The position numbers were made by a program, and so were the translations under genes. This document shows, one piece after another, positions 39,770 through 52,400 of a stretch of DNA of 64,000 nt. Under the pieces are notes generated by a model. That model was not told where the DNA came from, made no database searches, and saw only the letters and a list, made by a program, of their open reading frames with translations. Source of the DNA: Bactericera cockerelli (taxonomy: Eukaryota; Arthropoda; Insecta; Hemiptera; Triozidae); NCBI GenBank assembly GCA_024516035.1, contig CM044966.1, positions 22,913,185 to 22,977,184 on the forward strand, written 5' to 3'. Position 1 is the stretch's first letter; every line of letters begins with the position of its first letter.

Positions 39770-40730
39770 ATTACATTTATTTTTCAGCTTCTAAATTTTT
39801 TTTGTTGTAAAATTTCAACTTTATTTATATAATGTTCTATATTTCTTTTAAGTTAATAATTAGGAGACATTTCAGTCTATCTCACTATAAATAATAATAG
39901 TAATATAATAATAAATATATAAAATAATAATAAATATATATTATTACTTACACAAAGGAAGCTGCGTCATCAACTTTTTCACATGATTTATTTTCGTATT
40001 CTGGCAACCAATTCAATAAGGTTGTCTTTGCATTTCAATGAGGTATTTTAACATAATATTATCGCGATCGTATGCGTTGGTAACTGTGAGAGGTTTTTTG
40101 TGTGCATTCAGAGAGGTTTTTTCATTCTTTTTTTCACCGATTCTGATTTTTTAGTGTCGGTTGTTGAATGGCGCATTAGATTGTTCAGATTAGTATAAGT
40201 TTTCTTTGACGTTTTGTCTCTTTTCGTATTCTTTTGTCTGATATCTGACATCAGGACATTCTAAATATAACTTTCGGTACCTATAATAAGGTCACAATAG
40301 ATCTAAATAGAGGTTTCCAAACACTCTATAATAATACTAAGTATTTTGTTTTTAGCATTGAAATTATTTTTAGTGGTCTTTTTTTAGCTGTTTTTTTTCT
40401 GTCTCAATTGTGCTCGCTTGATCTTTCTTTGTGGCTTTGTCACGTTCGTTATTTAAGCTATTTCGTATTTGTATAATACACAAGAATATGTAGATTATTT
40501 TAAATAATATATGAATAACTTAACAAGAATTTGTTTAGATACAAAGATAACAATAACATACCTGGGCAATTCGAATAATCATACACACTTTTTTCCTTAA
40601 TATTAAAATTCTAATCGTTCCTTTAAATCTTTTTTATGACGGGGGTTCATTCATAGTTTTTTATGTCAGTACCATTTGTCAAATAAAATAAAAAGCTCTC
40701 TATGTCGGGTGTTAGTATTACTATTAAAGT
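39770..40730. other. AT-rich intergenic sequence
   Basis: No coding island. Only short dispersed words such as ggtcacaatagatctaaa, shared with SINE copies, were seen. Confidence 0.5.
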
Positions 40731-40732
40731 AG

Positions 40733-40905
40733 TCACTTTGGCCTAGCGGTCGCATACTGCAGGTGACTCGGGTTCGATTCACACTGTTCATCATGCTCCC
40801 ACATGATGTTCGTCTTTTGAAGATTTCCCCTTCTCACAAAACAAAGAATTAAATAACCAACGGATCCCTACGCTACGTTAACCACCTGACTACCAGTGCA
40901 CCAAC
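40733..40905. mobile_element. SINE fragments (G, plus; A, minus)
   Basis: A family G head piece (cactttggcctagcggtcgc, cgggttcgattcac) and at 40855-40902 the head end of a minus family A copy (ctgactaccagtgca). Confidence 0.6.
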
Positions 40906-41340
40906 ATTCATTATTTATAGACATGGGTAAAACCTCAGCAATACGCTGAATTAGAATACTATCAATTATTGTTAATTTATATTTTAATTGTAATTTTGTA
41001 CCTAAATTTATTCCAAATAAAGGTTTATTTTTTTTTTTTTTAATTATTTTCAAACGCATCATTTATGATGCAATTACATGAAAATTTACAAAGGGGAAAA
41101 ATAATATAAATATATATTTATGTTTATTACCTAGATGGGTAATAAACATAAATACATACATATTGTAGTGCGAGATACATGTAGGAGACATATTTATGTA
41201 GCTGACAGCCGGAAATAGCCACAAAACAGAAAGTAGTCGAGTGAAATCCTTGATGCCTCAGGAGTGTCAGGTACTATCGGGACATAGATGCTATCCGGGC
41301 ATTACCTAATCATGCCATTGACAATAATAATCATATGAAT

Positions 41341-41510
41341 GTAGTCACCGTGGCAGAGTGAGTTAGCGCGCTGAGCATTGCACGCACGGTGATCTGGATT
41401 CGATTCCAAGGGGGCAGGAATTTTTCTGCTCTGACTTGGATGTTCGGGGTCCACTCATACCTCGTGAGGAAAAATGAGTGGTTACTTGTATGAGTAACGA
41501 TAACCATTTA
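41341..41510 (+). mobile_element. SINE family E
   Basis: Head caccgtggcagagtgagtta through cctcgtgaggaaaaatgagt. The tail is missing. Confidence 0.8.
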
Positions 41511-41603
41511 CCTCTTTATAAGAGAAACCTGGATTTAAGAGAACAATTTCTAGGTCCCATTTACCTCTCTATGAGAGAATGAAAACCTCTTTAACCGACC
41601 TAA

Positions 41604-41735
41604 GCAGTAGCTTGATCGATAAGGCGGTAGACTTATAACCTGAAGGTCGGTGGTTCAAGTCCCGGTTTCAGCGTAGATTTAGTAAAGCGAGTTTGACTAG
41701 TTGTGAAATCACGAAAGTGATTAACACAAATCATT
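41604..41735 (+). mobile_element. SINE family D
   Basis: Head gtagcttgatcgataaggcg, B box ggttcaagtcccg, and tail cacgaaagtgattaacacaa. Confidence 0.85.
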
Positions 41736-41918
41736 ATCGTAGGGTGGCGTCATCGTGAACGATGGTAGCCAGACAGTGGAGGAATGACTCAGCACTTTTA
41801 CCACTGTCTTTACAAGGAGGCTAATAATTGACAAGGGCCCCCAGAACCAAGCCCATGCTGGTCTACTCCCTGTTTATAGTAAAAAACATTGTAAAATTTC
41901 AAATGCTTTATTTAGTTT

Positions 41919-42113
41919 TTACAAATAGAATACTTCGTCCAATTTGTTATCGTCGGGGATAGACCCCATAATACTCAAAGCATTCCCTTTTTGAATTGCC
42001 AGACTCAATCTTTGTTTAAGGAATTCGGCGGCTTGCTTCTCTCCAGAAATACACTCCACTTGAATCCCAATTTCTTTTATCCACTCTATAGCTTCTCTAC
42101 ACCATGGGCCCAT
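41919..42113 (-). pseudogene. Transposon-encoded ORF remnant
   Basis: Open frame MGPWCREAIEWIKEIGIQVE with FLKQRLSLAIQKGNALSIMG, the conserved end of a protein that accompanies invertebrate reverse-transcriptase elements (pattern MGPW...FL.QR.S...Q.GNA). A parallel fragment is at 62680-62935. Confidence 0.5.
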
Positions 42114-42119
42114 GGATTA

Positions 42120-42945
42120 TAATAATAATAATTTAACGTTACGTGTACAATGATTAGTGTGTGCCAAAATGTGCCATCAATGAAGTTACATCACTTAGAA
42201 TAGTCACTAGATAATAATTATGTATAGTGATTAACTACGTATCGTATACTATACATAATTATACAGTGTCTACGTTTTTTTACTTTTTGGACCTCGGCCC
42301 CAATTTACCGGTATTTTGGGGCGACCCACTTTGACTAACTTTTATATTATTTATCGTAGATGGGGGTTGTGACATATCAAATCTAATGGTGTTGAGGTGC
42401 TGATTACGAATTTGACAGTGAGTTTTAGCTAACTGTTACCTGTGAGTCACCAGTGGCTTTTGGTCCTGTTCCCATTCCTAATATGATAAGGAGAGTCGTG
42501 TGATGTTTACACCAGATTTTTTTTATAGAAAAATACGGAATGAATTCTAGGGGACACGTCTAAAGTAATCTCGGATAATTTTTCGAAAAACGCCGTCGAA
42601 CGGAGATATGAACAAAGTTGTAGCTCAGTTTTGAATGTAAATAGGTACAAAATATGTATTAGGTATTTACTGGGACGTTTACTCAATTATCACAATACAT
42701 AAAGACAAGAAGTATTTTCACGACTTTTCAACAAGTTCAAGATTATTTTTCAGGTGAAAACTTTCTTTTCGAGTGGATTTTTGTTTCATATTTCGAAAAA
42801 TTACCTAAGATTATTTTATTCTGAGAATATCTCCTGGAGTTGGTTCTGAAAGTTTCTGAAAATTAAAACTTGGACACCCTGTATATTAATTAATTCTGAT
42901 ATTTCAAAATGGGAATTTTGTGCCAGTGTGCGGTTGAAATAATAA
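42120..42945. other. AT-rich intergenic sequence
   Basis: Contains words seen in other dispersed repeats (cttggacaccctgtatatta) but no definable element or gene. Confidence 0.45.
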
Positions 42946-42949
42946 TAAT

Positions 42950-43152
42950 AACACTCTTTAGTGGAAGGTGACCACCGGGCGAGGTTAATGCTCAAAGCAT
43001 TTTCTACCACCTAACCCCCAGAGTCTTTATGTGGTCACAGACACAAATTAATGAGGTAAAATTTTATGCACTGGGTGGAATTCGAACCAACGGATTCCTA
43101 CGCTATCTAGATTACCAGACTAGCGCTTTAACCACTTGACTACCAGGGCACT
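42950..43152 (-). mobile_element. SINE family A
   Basis: Complete minus copy from ctctttagtggaaggtgacc to cttgactaccagggcac. Confidence 0.85.
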
Positions 43153-43611
43153 TTGTAACATATTTGGGGCAAGGACTCTGACAGTTATAGATCTCTTTAA
43201 ATAAAACACGATCCGCACATAGAAATCCCCCAAAAAATATCACTTCGTGACATAAATATGGTTCAGGAAGAAACAAATAAGGAATAAAGTTGGCTGGATA
43301 CATCATTCCCTTCCATCATTCCCCCATTGAGCTGTAGACAAGCTGTCTACAACAACAACTAGTTAATAATAATAATATAATAATAATAATAAGAGGCAGA
43401 AAGACTCACATGTATAGGCGTAAAGTTGAACTTTTAACAAATCCAAAGAAGATCACCGCCGGTATATCAGATTAAATTCACCTTCTTCAAACTCCTAATG
43501 GATGGTCCATCAACACACGAAATAAGAGAAAGTTTAGGGAAAAAAACACACCGCAAAAACACTAAAATAATGAACTTGATGAAGAAAAAAAAACAATACT
43601 TTCTATAACCG

Positions 43612-43795
43612 TGCACTGGTAGTCAAGTGGTTAAGGCGCTAGTCTGGTAATCCAGGTAGCGTAGGGATCCGTTGGTTCGAATCCCACCCAGTGCATGAAT
43701 TTTTCCTTATTAGTTCAAGTTTCTGACCACATAATAATAAGACTGTGAAGGTTAGGTGGTAGAAAATGCTTTGAGCATTAACCTCGCCTATATTG
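43612..43795 (+). mobile_element. SINE family A
   Basis: Head actggtagtcaagtggttaa, B box ggttcgaatcccacc, and body to gcattaacctcgccta. Confidence 0.85.
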
Positions 43796-44690
43796 ACACA
43801 GTTTCATAAATTTCAACAACAATAAAAAAAAATCTGAATAGAGTAACCCAATAGGTGTCAACATTTCAAGAATATTCTTTGTAATTTTTCAATACGCCAA
43901 GGTAATGAATATTTTCATTACAATTAAAACACTTCATCCATATTGATACTTGATGGCAAAAAAAAAAACTTTCTAATTCATTTCAATGGCCACAGAAAAA
44001 CCCACAAAAAAAGGAACATTTTGGTTACATTTTTTATCTATAAATTTTAACAGAAGCAAAGTTCATCAAAGGATTTTTTCTTTGACCAAAAATCACCAGA
44101 ATGATAAATCCGATGTATTCAACCAAAAATGACAAGTTTATCTGAAGCCCGATTAGACAGAGACAAAAATGACTGAAACCAAAAAAGTGTTCTATCTAAA
44201 ACCAAAAAAAATAATAGCGAAAGTAAGACCAATTTACCTTCTTTTTAATGTATAAAAAATATGAAGAAACTTCAACAGTTACTTCAACGAAACCAAAAGT
44301 AAAAAAAAACACTCACACTAAAAAACCTCGAAAAAAAAAATCAGAAACGTTTCACAGAAAAGATCTCACAAAAAAACAGAAAAGTCTTGTTAACGGATAT
44401 TTTGTTAGAAGTCTATGAGAAGAAAAAATGTCTCGTTACTAGGGGTTTTTTTTTCGTATGAACAAAGCGCTGAATATGACAAAGACTGAGCGACACAGAA
44501 ATATTTTTTTAATTTTTTTTTTTAAAGATCGAGATGAAAGATCGAGGGACTGAAGATCAAGAGAAAGAGAGAAGAGTAGTTTGCAAGAGGAGACGTGGAT
44601 AGAAATGAACTGATTACTGATTTACTGAGACTGACTGTTGAGAGAGCGTACGGCAGAACAGTAAGAAATACCTGCAGAAGTACTAGACCT
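43796..44690. other. A-rich low-complexity sequence
   Basis: Many A runs, and no coding island or repeat boundary that I can define. Confidence 0.5.
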
Positions 44691-44697
44691 TACTGCA

Positions 44698-44942
44698 GGA
44701 GAGAGAGAGAGAGAGATTGAGAGGGAGAGAGAGAAAGAGAGAGAGAGAGAGACTTGTCAAATCAGTGATAAACTGTAGAGAGATAGATAGAGATTGATAA
44801 AAATATTTTAAAAAATAAGAGAGAGAATAAGAGAGAGGAAAATGGAGAGAATAAGAGAAAGAAAATAAAAGAGAGAGAATAAGAGAAAGAAAGAGAGAAA
44901 GTAAAAGGGAGAGAATAAGAGAGAGGGATGGACAGAGAGAAA
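44698..44942. repeat. GA/GAA-rich low-complexity tract
   Basis: Interrupted gagaga and agagaata repeats. The minus-strand Ser/Leu/Phe open frame here is an artefact. Confidence 0.9.
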
Positions 44943-45559
44943 TAAAGTGGTGTGAACATCACACGAATTTCTATTACAAATGAGGATGTCTCAATATAGA
45001 AATTAAAAAAAAAAAAACTGAAAAAATAAATAAATAAATAAAACACTTATACATACATATAGGTACACTGGTACATATCGTCAGCTGGAAGGTAAAACTG
45101 ACCATCTGCATTTCGAAAATCTCCATTTGATCATTGAAATCTCCACCAGTCTTTCAGGTAAAAATTGTTTTTTTCGCCATTTCCCGCGCATATGTTTGAA
45201 TACTACCGAACTTTGGATTTTCAGCCAATAGTTGGGTTAATTTCCGACCAGAGTAACAAAAAATCGAGAAATAACCAACTGTCACTTTTGGTCAGTTTTA
45301 CCTTCTAGCCGACGATATGTATGTAGGTGTACTAACAGTACAAAGAAGTATACGTCAACTAGGACTTAAAAGAGCATGAAACATGTAGATGAGATGATAT
45401 CCAAATCAAAAACATCAAAAATAACATTATGATAAGTCACACCCAGCCTCTACCAACGAAACTATTTGTGAATAGGTTGAGCTACGTACGTATTTTTTTT
45501 TTTTTTTTTTTTTGGGCGAATGCAATGATGGATAACTTGCACATTTTCCTTGCAAGCAA

Positions 45560-45650
45560 TTTCTAATACATAATAGAAATTGAAAGTATTGTGTTCGGTT
45601 CTAAAAAAAAAATATTTTTTTGCTCCCATTTCAATTTTTATGGTGACTAC
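45560..45650 (+). mobile_element. Short hairpin repeat, reverse copy
   Basis: Reverse orientation of the 5644 element: ttgaaagtattgtgttcggt and then a T-rich run with gctcccatttcaattttt. Confidence 0.5.
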
Positions 45651-45715
45651 GGTAACTACCGTGGCAGAGTTATTATTATTAGTTATTATAATTCTTTAGA
45701 CGATTGTTATTATTA

Positions 45716-45916
45716 TTACAATAAATTGTCAACAATACTCTCAACTTGTGTGAGACAAGGTATAGTACATTCTCTTTTCTTCTTTCTGATACAATCTAAT
45801 AACACAGACCAGCCATCAGATCCATGTGGTTCCCAGATAGCCAGTGCCTGCCGGCCGGTAGCCAGCAGCCAGCACGTAAATTGGACCAGCAGCACACCAG
45901 GAGAAAGTCCTTTCAT
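45716..45916 (-). CDS. Possible exon with signal peptide and cysteine motif
   Basis: A minus-strand frame reads MKGLSPGVLLVQFTCWLLAT, then GRQALA, a good signal peptide with an A-x-A cleavage site. It continues IWEPHGSDGWSVLLDCIRKK, then ECTIPCLTQVESIVDNLL and TAA. The DC...EC..PC spacing followed by a helix loosely recalls the start of insect Osiris (DUF1676) proteins, but this is only a resemblance. A possible donor (tttatt|gtaata) sits at the end, so it could be a first coding exon whose other exons I cannot see. The other strand is also open, so it may be chance. A tRNA-like SINE head begins just upstream. Confidence 0.33.
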   Translation of the reverse strand: MKGLSPGVLLVQFTCWLLATGRQALAIWEPHGSDGWSVLLDCIRKKKRECTIPCLTQVESIVDNLL

Positions 45917-45921
45917 ATTAA

Positions 45922-46000
45922 GCGCGCGATTAGCTCACTGGTTAAGCACTCGCTTGCCATGCGAAAGGTCCCGGGTTCGATCCCCCGTGCCGACAAAAAT
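45922..46000 (+). mobile_element. tRNA-like head (family H)
   Basis: A box-like ttagctcactggttaagc and B box ggttcgatcccc. The loop ttgccat would give a glycine anticodon (GCC), but the acceptor stem does not pair (gcgcgcg against gtgccgac). It is read as a SINE head, not a functional tRNA. Confidence 0.55.
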
Positions 46001-46139
46001 TTTTATTCTTTATTTGGTAACATTAAATTAAAGTTATTATGTAAAATCCATTTATATACATAATAATAATAATAACTTTTTTTTTCACATTCATTAAAAA
46101 AAAAAAACATTTCTTGCTTTACCCAGTTTTTCCGATTTT

Positions 46140-46258
46140 TTTTTTTTTGTTTCCGGAAAAACTTGGTCAGAATTTTCCGCTCCGTCCGGGAATCGAACCC
46201 GCAACCTCCGGGTCAGCAACCAATGCTCTTAACCACTGAGCCACGGAGATCGGCTCTG
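46140..46258 (-). mobile_element. SINE family C, head part
   Basis: Minus copy with gggaatcgaacccgcaacct and ccactgagccacggagatcg. The tail is replaced by a T run. Confidence 0.75.
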
Positions 46259-46329
46259 TGTGTACTTGGCAACACTGGTAGGAACTGTAGCACGCACTGC
46301 GAGCCATCAGACTAGCAGGAGAAAGTGCA

Positions 46330-46690
46330 AGTCCGATATAAGTTTCATAATAGCAAATACATATAGGGTGCGACAAACACACGTGTCTATATTCCAATTA
46401 TTCCAATTTCCAAAAAATACCTTTTCGCGTGATAAAAAATTCCCGCCAAGTCTTCGACCCAATAAGTTTCATAATAGCAAATACATACAGGGTGCGACAA
46501 ACACACGTGTCTATATTCCAATTACTCCAATCTCCAAAAATACCTTTTCGCGTTATAAAAAACCCCGGCAAGTTTTCGAGTCAATAAGTTTCATAATAGC
46601 AAATACATACAGGGTTCCACAAACACACGTGTCTATATTACAATCCCCAAAAAAAATACACCTTCGCGGTGTAAAATTCCCCGCCAAGTC
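46330..46690. repeat. Tandem repeat of about 128 bases, three copies
   Basis: Each copy has aagtttcataatagcaaata, agggtgcgacaaacacacgt and taccttttcgcg with small changes. Confidence 0.85.
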
Positions 46691-46769
46691 GCTTTTACCA
46701 CTGAGGTACCGGGACTTGAATATGGGGTCACTAAAAACGATCTACCTATGATAGAATTTTTTAACCAAA

Positions 46770-46870
46770 CACAGTAAGGGAGCGACAATGCGACATCACT
46801 AAGTGAGGTTCTGTTTTAACTTGCATACTGGACGATTTGGCTTTCGTCTGTGTAAATGTATGTCTGTCTG
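46770..46870 (+). mobile_element. Dispersed repeat with cactaagtgaggttctgttt
   Basis: The same block occurs reversed at 9655-9740 and diverged at 57295-57360. Confidence 0.55.
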
Positions 46871-47074
46871 TCTGTTCCGCGATAACTCTCGAACGGATTC
46901 TTCAAAATTGTTGAAATTTAGTGGAACCTTTAGGAAATCGTTTTCATTTGAAAATAGTGATCTGAAAGAGAGGTGCTTAGAATAGAAAGCTTCAATTTTT
47001 TAAATGTTTTCAAAAATATAAACCCCTCTCAGGTTATTATTTTCAAATAAAATCGACTAGTAAAATTTATAACA

Positions 47075-47430
47075 GGCCAGCCTCCGTGGCGTAACGGTTG
47101 TGACTACTGCCCGATGTCCAGAGATCCTGAGTTCGATCCCCGGTCGGAGCAGATTTTTCACAGAAAATTCTGTTTCCTCCGTACATGTGAGGCTGGCATT
47201 TGCATTTCCGGCCCTACCCAGGCTGGGTGAGGTTAATGTTGGTAGCTGGTACGGTTCCCAGCTAATGGAGGGTAAAACCCCGTCCTCATCCAGGACGTTG
47301 AATCAAATAGAATCGCTGGCGTTAGGAAAGGCATTCAGCCGTAAAAATGTGCCAAAACCAATCAACCTCAACCATGAGGTTGAACAACGTCGACCCGGCT
47401 TGAGCAGGATAAGACAGAGTAAAAGAAGAA
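47075..47430 (+). mobile_element. SINE family F, full length
   Basis: Head gcctccgtggcgtaacggtt, B box gttcgatccccg, body tgaggttaatgttggtagct, and tail aggataagacagagtaaaag. Confidence 0.87.
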
Positions 47431-47499
47431 GAAGTAAAATTTGTAACAGATCGTTTTTCTGGCCACACATTCAATCATCATTATTGCTGGCTTACAAGG

Positions 47500-47697
47500 T
47501 AAAATTGCGGCCAGGAACGACCTTCGCATTACTTCTCTCTCTCTCTCTCTCTCTCTCAGGGCATTTTACCGTCACAACCATGCCACTCGGGAACCGGAAA
47601 AACTCGGTCAGAATTTTTCGCTCCAGCCAGGATTCGAACCCGCAACCTCCGGGTCAGTAACCAATGCTCTTGACCTCTGAGCCACGGAGGTCGCCCC
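47500..47697 (-). mobile_element. SINE family C with CT insert
   Basis: Complete minus copy with a (ct)n stretch at 47534-47558 inside the body. Confidence 0.82.
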
Positions 47698-47879
47698 GGT
47701 GGATATTATTTACCTAATTGGTGATGGTTGACAGATTCGAGATTGAGGAAGTCTGAGACGTTTGGGTCACCCCGGAAATACCCGAGGTCATTCCGGAACC
47801 TCACGATCAATTAGCCCCCCCCCCCCCCCCCTCCCTCTCTCGAACATTGCCCTAGAATCCCTAGATGCGCTCTACGGAG

Positions 47880-48055
47880 TCGATCTCTGTGGCGGAGTGG
47901 TTAAGAGCATTGGTTACTGACCCGGAGGTTGCGGGTTCGAATCCCGGCCGAAGCGGAAAATTCTGACCGAGGTATTTCGCTTCCGGAAAGGCATCGATGT
48001 AAAATGAAGTAAAGCGAAAGCTGTTCCGGGGTACAATTCATTACCTTTATTATTA
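47880..48055 (+). mobile_element. SINE family C
   Basis: Head ctgtggcggagtggttaaga, B box ggttcgaatcccgg, and body to the tail attattaaaaaa. Confidence 0.83.
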
Positions 48056-48319
48056 AAAAAAAAAAAAAAGATGCGCTCCTGCCTACTTCTTCTCTCCTCA
48101 CTCATACCTCGTGAGGAAAAATTAAGTAGCTGCTTTATAAGTAATTAGATGTTGATCAAGCCATTGTAAGGTCAACATCTGTTTTATCGTTACAATAAAT
48201 AAATACATTGAATTGTATACATTGAATTTATTGTGGCAGAATTATAAGCAAATGATACACAAGAATAAAGAGCAAAAGTCCTGTAATATTTTTCCTTTGG
48301 TTTAACGACGCTTTCAACT

Positions 48320-48530
48320 GATACCTGGTCAATATGGTCATATCACGACGGGGGTGTTACAGGAAACTCACAAACTTGCTACTTGACCACAAACCCACAA
48401 ACCTGCTATCCACATTAACCTCCCCAGCCTGGGTTGAGCCGGAATGTCAGCATCACGAAGTCTTCACCTCGCTGGACTCCGAGGCGAAGATAATGCCTTG
48501 GGCATTCTCTGCCACTTAACCTTATCTCAA
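48320..48530 (-). mobile_element. SINE family F-like remnant
   Basis: Words catattaacct-type and cccagcctgggttgagccgg link it to 31190-31340 and 56080-56250, a shared variant with gtcttcacctcgct. Confidence 0.5.
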
Positions 48531-48729
48531 ACATCACAATGTAAAACATGTCTTCACTTAGGCACAATACATCTATAATTATACCGTAGATGCATGGTAG
48601 CTGGGTAGCAATAGCAAGCGGCGCGGCGGTTCATCACACCTTACATTGTGGTCAGTTTCCAATATTGATTTGGTCTTGAGCTAGTGTTAACTTGAAGCTG
48701 ATACATCTACCGGGTACAACAATAATAAC

Positions 48730-49060
48730 AACACTCTTTGGTGGAAGGTAACCATTAGGCCAGTGGCGTAGATAGACCTACATTTCGGGGGGGGGGGGGG
48801 TTTGAGGGGGATTCCGAAATCTCGCCTAACATATATTCCATTTTTGCAGGGTATTTCTTGGAAATTGGGGGGGGGGGGGGGGGGGGGGGGGTTTAGACGG
48901 TAATGCTTAAAGCATTTTCTACATGGTAGAAATTCTTAAAAATATTAAAAAAAAATACACATTAAAATAAATAAAATGCACCTAGACTCAGATCTTATTA
49001 TATGTGTGGTCACAAACTCAAATTAATGAGGTAAAATTATGACTGGGTGAGTTCGAACCA
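48730..49060 (-). mobile_element. SINE family A with G-rich insert
   Basis: Starts ctctttggtggaaggtaacc. At 48764 an element beginning cagtggcgtagatagaccta (same end as the MITE at 1604) interrupts it, with G runs of 14 and 23 bases. The right end of the insert is not recognisable. Confidence 0.65.
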
Positions 49061-49439
49061 ACGCAATATCTGGTTGATCATTTATTGTCAACTCATTCAT
49101 TCACAATGTATTCATTTAATAGATAAAAAACATGAAATAAATTATTAATTAGGTATTATTTTTTTGAGAGAGTGTAAAAAGATTCATTTATGTACAGTTT
49201 TTTTTTCACTCGATTATTAGATGTATGTTTAAAAAAAAAAATCACTCCTGATACGTTAGCGGGACAACAACAGTTCCATTTCTAGGGAATCTACTTGATT
49301 GAAAAATCATTGAAGGGGTTCATTGTCTGGGTCAAGGCAATATTCATTAGAAACCAGGTTTGATTGATGATGAATGAAAATCGAGATTAAGGAGAGTGAA
49401 TTAGTGGGCAGAGTGTTCGAGAATGATCAAGGAGGAGGG

Positions 49440-52400
49440 ATATTAGTGAGGCAGTGTGTCAACAACATAGATATACAGGGTGTTCAGTTTAGTGGCAGTG
49501 GTCAACACATAATTTACAGGGTGTTCAGTTAGTGAGGCAGTGTGTCAACACATAGATATACAGGGTGTTCAGTATTAGTGAGGCGTGTGTCAAAACATAG
49601 ATTACGGGTGTTCAGTATTATGAGGCAGTGTGTAAATAGATTACGGGTTTCAGTATTAGTGAGGCATGTGTGTCAACAATAGATATACAGGGTGTTCAGT
49701 ATTAGTGAGGCGTGTGTCAACAACATAGATTACGGGTGTTCAGTATAGTGGGCAGTGTGTCAACAACATGATATCAGGGTGTTCAGTATTAGTGAGGAGT
49801 GTGTCAAAACTAGATATACAGGGTGTTCAGTATTAGTGAGGATGTGTCAAAACATAGATTACAGGGTGTTCAGTATTAGTGAGGCAGTGTGTCAAAACAT
49901 AGATATACAGGGTGTTCAGTATTAGTGAGGCAGTGTGTCAACAACATAGATATACAGGGTGTTCAGTATTAGTGAGGCAGTGTGTCAACAACATAGATTA
50001 CAGGGTGTTCAGTTTTAGTGAGGCGTGTGTCAAAACATAGATATACAGGGTGTTCAGTATTAGTGAGGCAGTGTGTCAACAACATAGATTTACAGGGTGT
50101 TCAGTATTAGTGAGGCAGTGTGTCAACAACATAGATATACAGGGTGTTCAGTATTAGTGAGGCAGTGTGTCAAAACATAATTTACAGGGTGTTCAGTATT
50201 GTGAGGCAGTGTGTCAACAACTAGATACATTCATATAGGGGTGTTCAAACATATATATAGATGAGGCAGGTGGTCAACAACATTAGGAGTGGCGTAAACT
50301 TACAGGGTGTTCAGTATTAGTGAGGCAGTGTGTCAACAACATAGATATACAGGGTGTTCAGTATTAGTGAGGAGTGTGTCAACACATAGATATACAGGGT
50401 GTTCAGTATTAGTGAGGCAGTGTGTCAAGAAGGTTAATTTAGCATTTCACAGTGGTGTTAGTATTAGTGAGGCAGTGTGTCAACAACATAGATATACATT
50501 CAGTATTATAGGGTGTAAAACTACATTACAGTGTTATTATTAGTGAGGCAGTGTGTCAACAACTGATATACAGGGTTCAGTATTATGAGAGGTGTCAACA
50601 CTATTAAGGGTGTTCAGTATTAGTGAGGAGTGTGTCAAAAGCTAGATATACAGGGTGTTCAGTATTAGTGAGGCAGTGTGTCAACAACATAGATATACAG
50701 GGTGTTAGTATTAGTGAGCATGTGTCAAAAATAGATATACAGGGTGTTCAGTATTAGTGAGGCAGTGTGTCAAAACATAATTTACAGGGTGTTCAGTATT
50801 GTGCGGCAGTTGTGTCAACAACATGTATTACAGGGTGTTCGTATTAGTGAGGCATTGTGTCAAACATAATTACAGGGTGTTCAGTATTGTGAGCAGGTGT
50901 CAAAACATAGATATACAGGGGTTCAGTATTAGTGAGGACAGTGTGTCAACAACTAGATATCAGGGTGTTAGTATTAGTGAGGCAGTGTGTCAACAACATA
51001 GATATACAGGGTGTTCAGTATTAGTGAGGCAGTGTGTCAACACATAGATATACAGGGTGTTCAGTATTAGTGAGGCAGTGTGTCAACAACATAGATATAC
51101 AGGGTGTTCAGTATTAGTGAGGCAGTGTGTCAAAACATAGATTACAGGGTGTTCAGTATTAGTGAGGCAGTGTGTCAACAACATAGATATACAGGGTGTT
51201 CAGTATTAGTGAGGCAGTGTGTCAACACATAGATATACAGGGTGTTCAGTATTAGTGAGGCAGTGTGTCAACAACATAATATACAGGGTGTTCAGTATTA
51301 GTGAGGCAGTGTGTCAACAACATAGATATACAGGGTGTTCAGTATTAGTGAGGAGTGTGTCAAAACATAGATATACAGGGTGTTCAGTATTAGTGAGGAG
51401 TGTGTCAACAATAGAATACAGGGTGTTAGTATTAGTGAGGCAGTGTGTCAAAAACATAGATATACAGGGTGTTCAGTATTAGTGAGGCAGTGTGTCAACA
51501 ACATAGATTACAGGGTGTTCAGTATTAGTGGGCAGTGTGTCAACAACATAGATATACAGGGTGTTCAGTATTAGTGAGGCTGTGTCAACAACATAGATAT
51601 ACAGGGTGTTCAGTATTAGTGAGGCAGTGTGTCAAAACATACATTTACAGGGTGTTCAGTATTAGTGAGGCAGTGTGTCAACAACATAGATATACAGGGT
51701 GTTCAGTATTAGTGAGGCAGTGTGTCAACAACATAGATATACAGGGTGTTCAGTATTAGTGAGAGAGTGTGTCAAAAGCATAGATATACAGGGTGTTCAG
51801 TATTAGTGAGGCAGTGTGTCAACAACATAGATATACAGGGTGTTGAGTATTAGTGAGGCAGTGTGTCAAAAACATAGATATACAGGGTGTTCAGTATTAG
51901 TGAGGCAGTGTGTCAACAACATACATTTACAGGGTGTTCAGTATTAGTGCGGCAGTGTGTCAACAACATAGATATACAGGGTGTTCAGTATTAGTGAGGC
52001 TGTGTGTCAACAACATACATTTACAGGGTGTTCAGTATTAGTGAGGCAGTGTGTCAACAACATAGATATACAGGGTGTTCAGTATTAGTGAGACAGTGTG
52101 TCAACAACATAGATATACAGGGTGTTCAGTATTAGTGAGGCAGTGTGTCAACAACATAGATATACAGGGTGTTCAGTATTAGTGAGGCAGTGTGTCAACA
52201 ACATAGATATACAGGGTGTTCAGTATTAGTGAGAGAGTGTGTCAAAAGCATAGATATACAGGGTGTTCAGTATTAGTGAGGCAGTGTGTCAACAACATAG
52301 ATATACAGGGTGTTGAGTATTAGTGAGGCAGTGTGTCAAAAACATAGATATACAGGGTGTTCAGTATTAGTGAGGCAGTGTGTCAACAACATAGATATAC

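Noticed and set aside
45922..46000. Functional tRNA gene (glycine anticodon)
   Set aside because: The A and B boxes are present but the acceptor stem does not pair. The other tRNA-like heads in the window are diverged members of SINE families.
50307..51759. Several open frames with a repeated SISEAVCQQHRYTG-like pattern
   Set aside because: They are produced by the 46-base minisatellite in different frames, with no start context or splice support.
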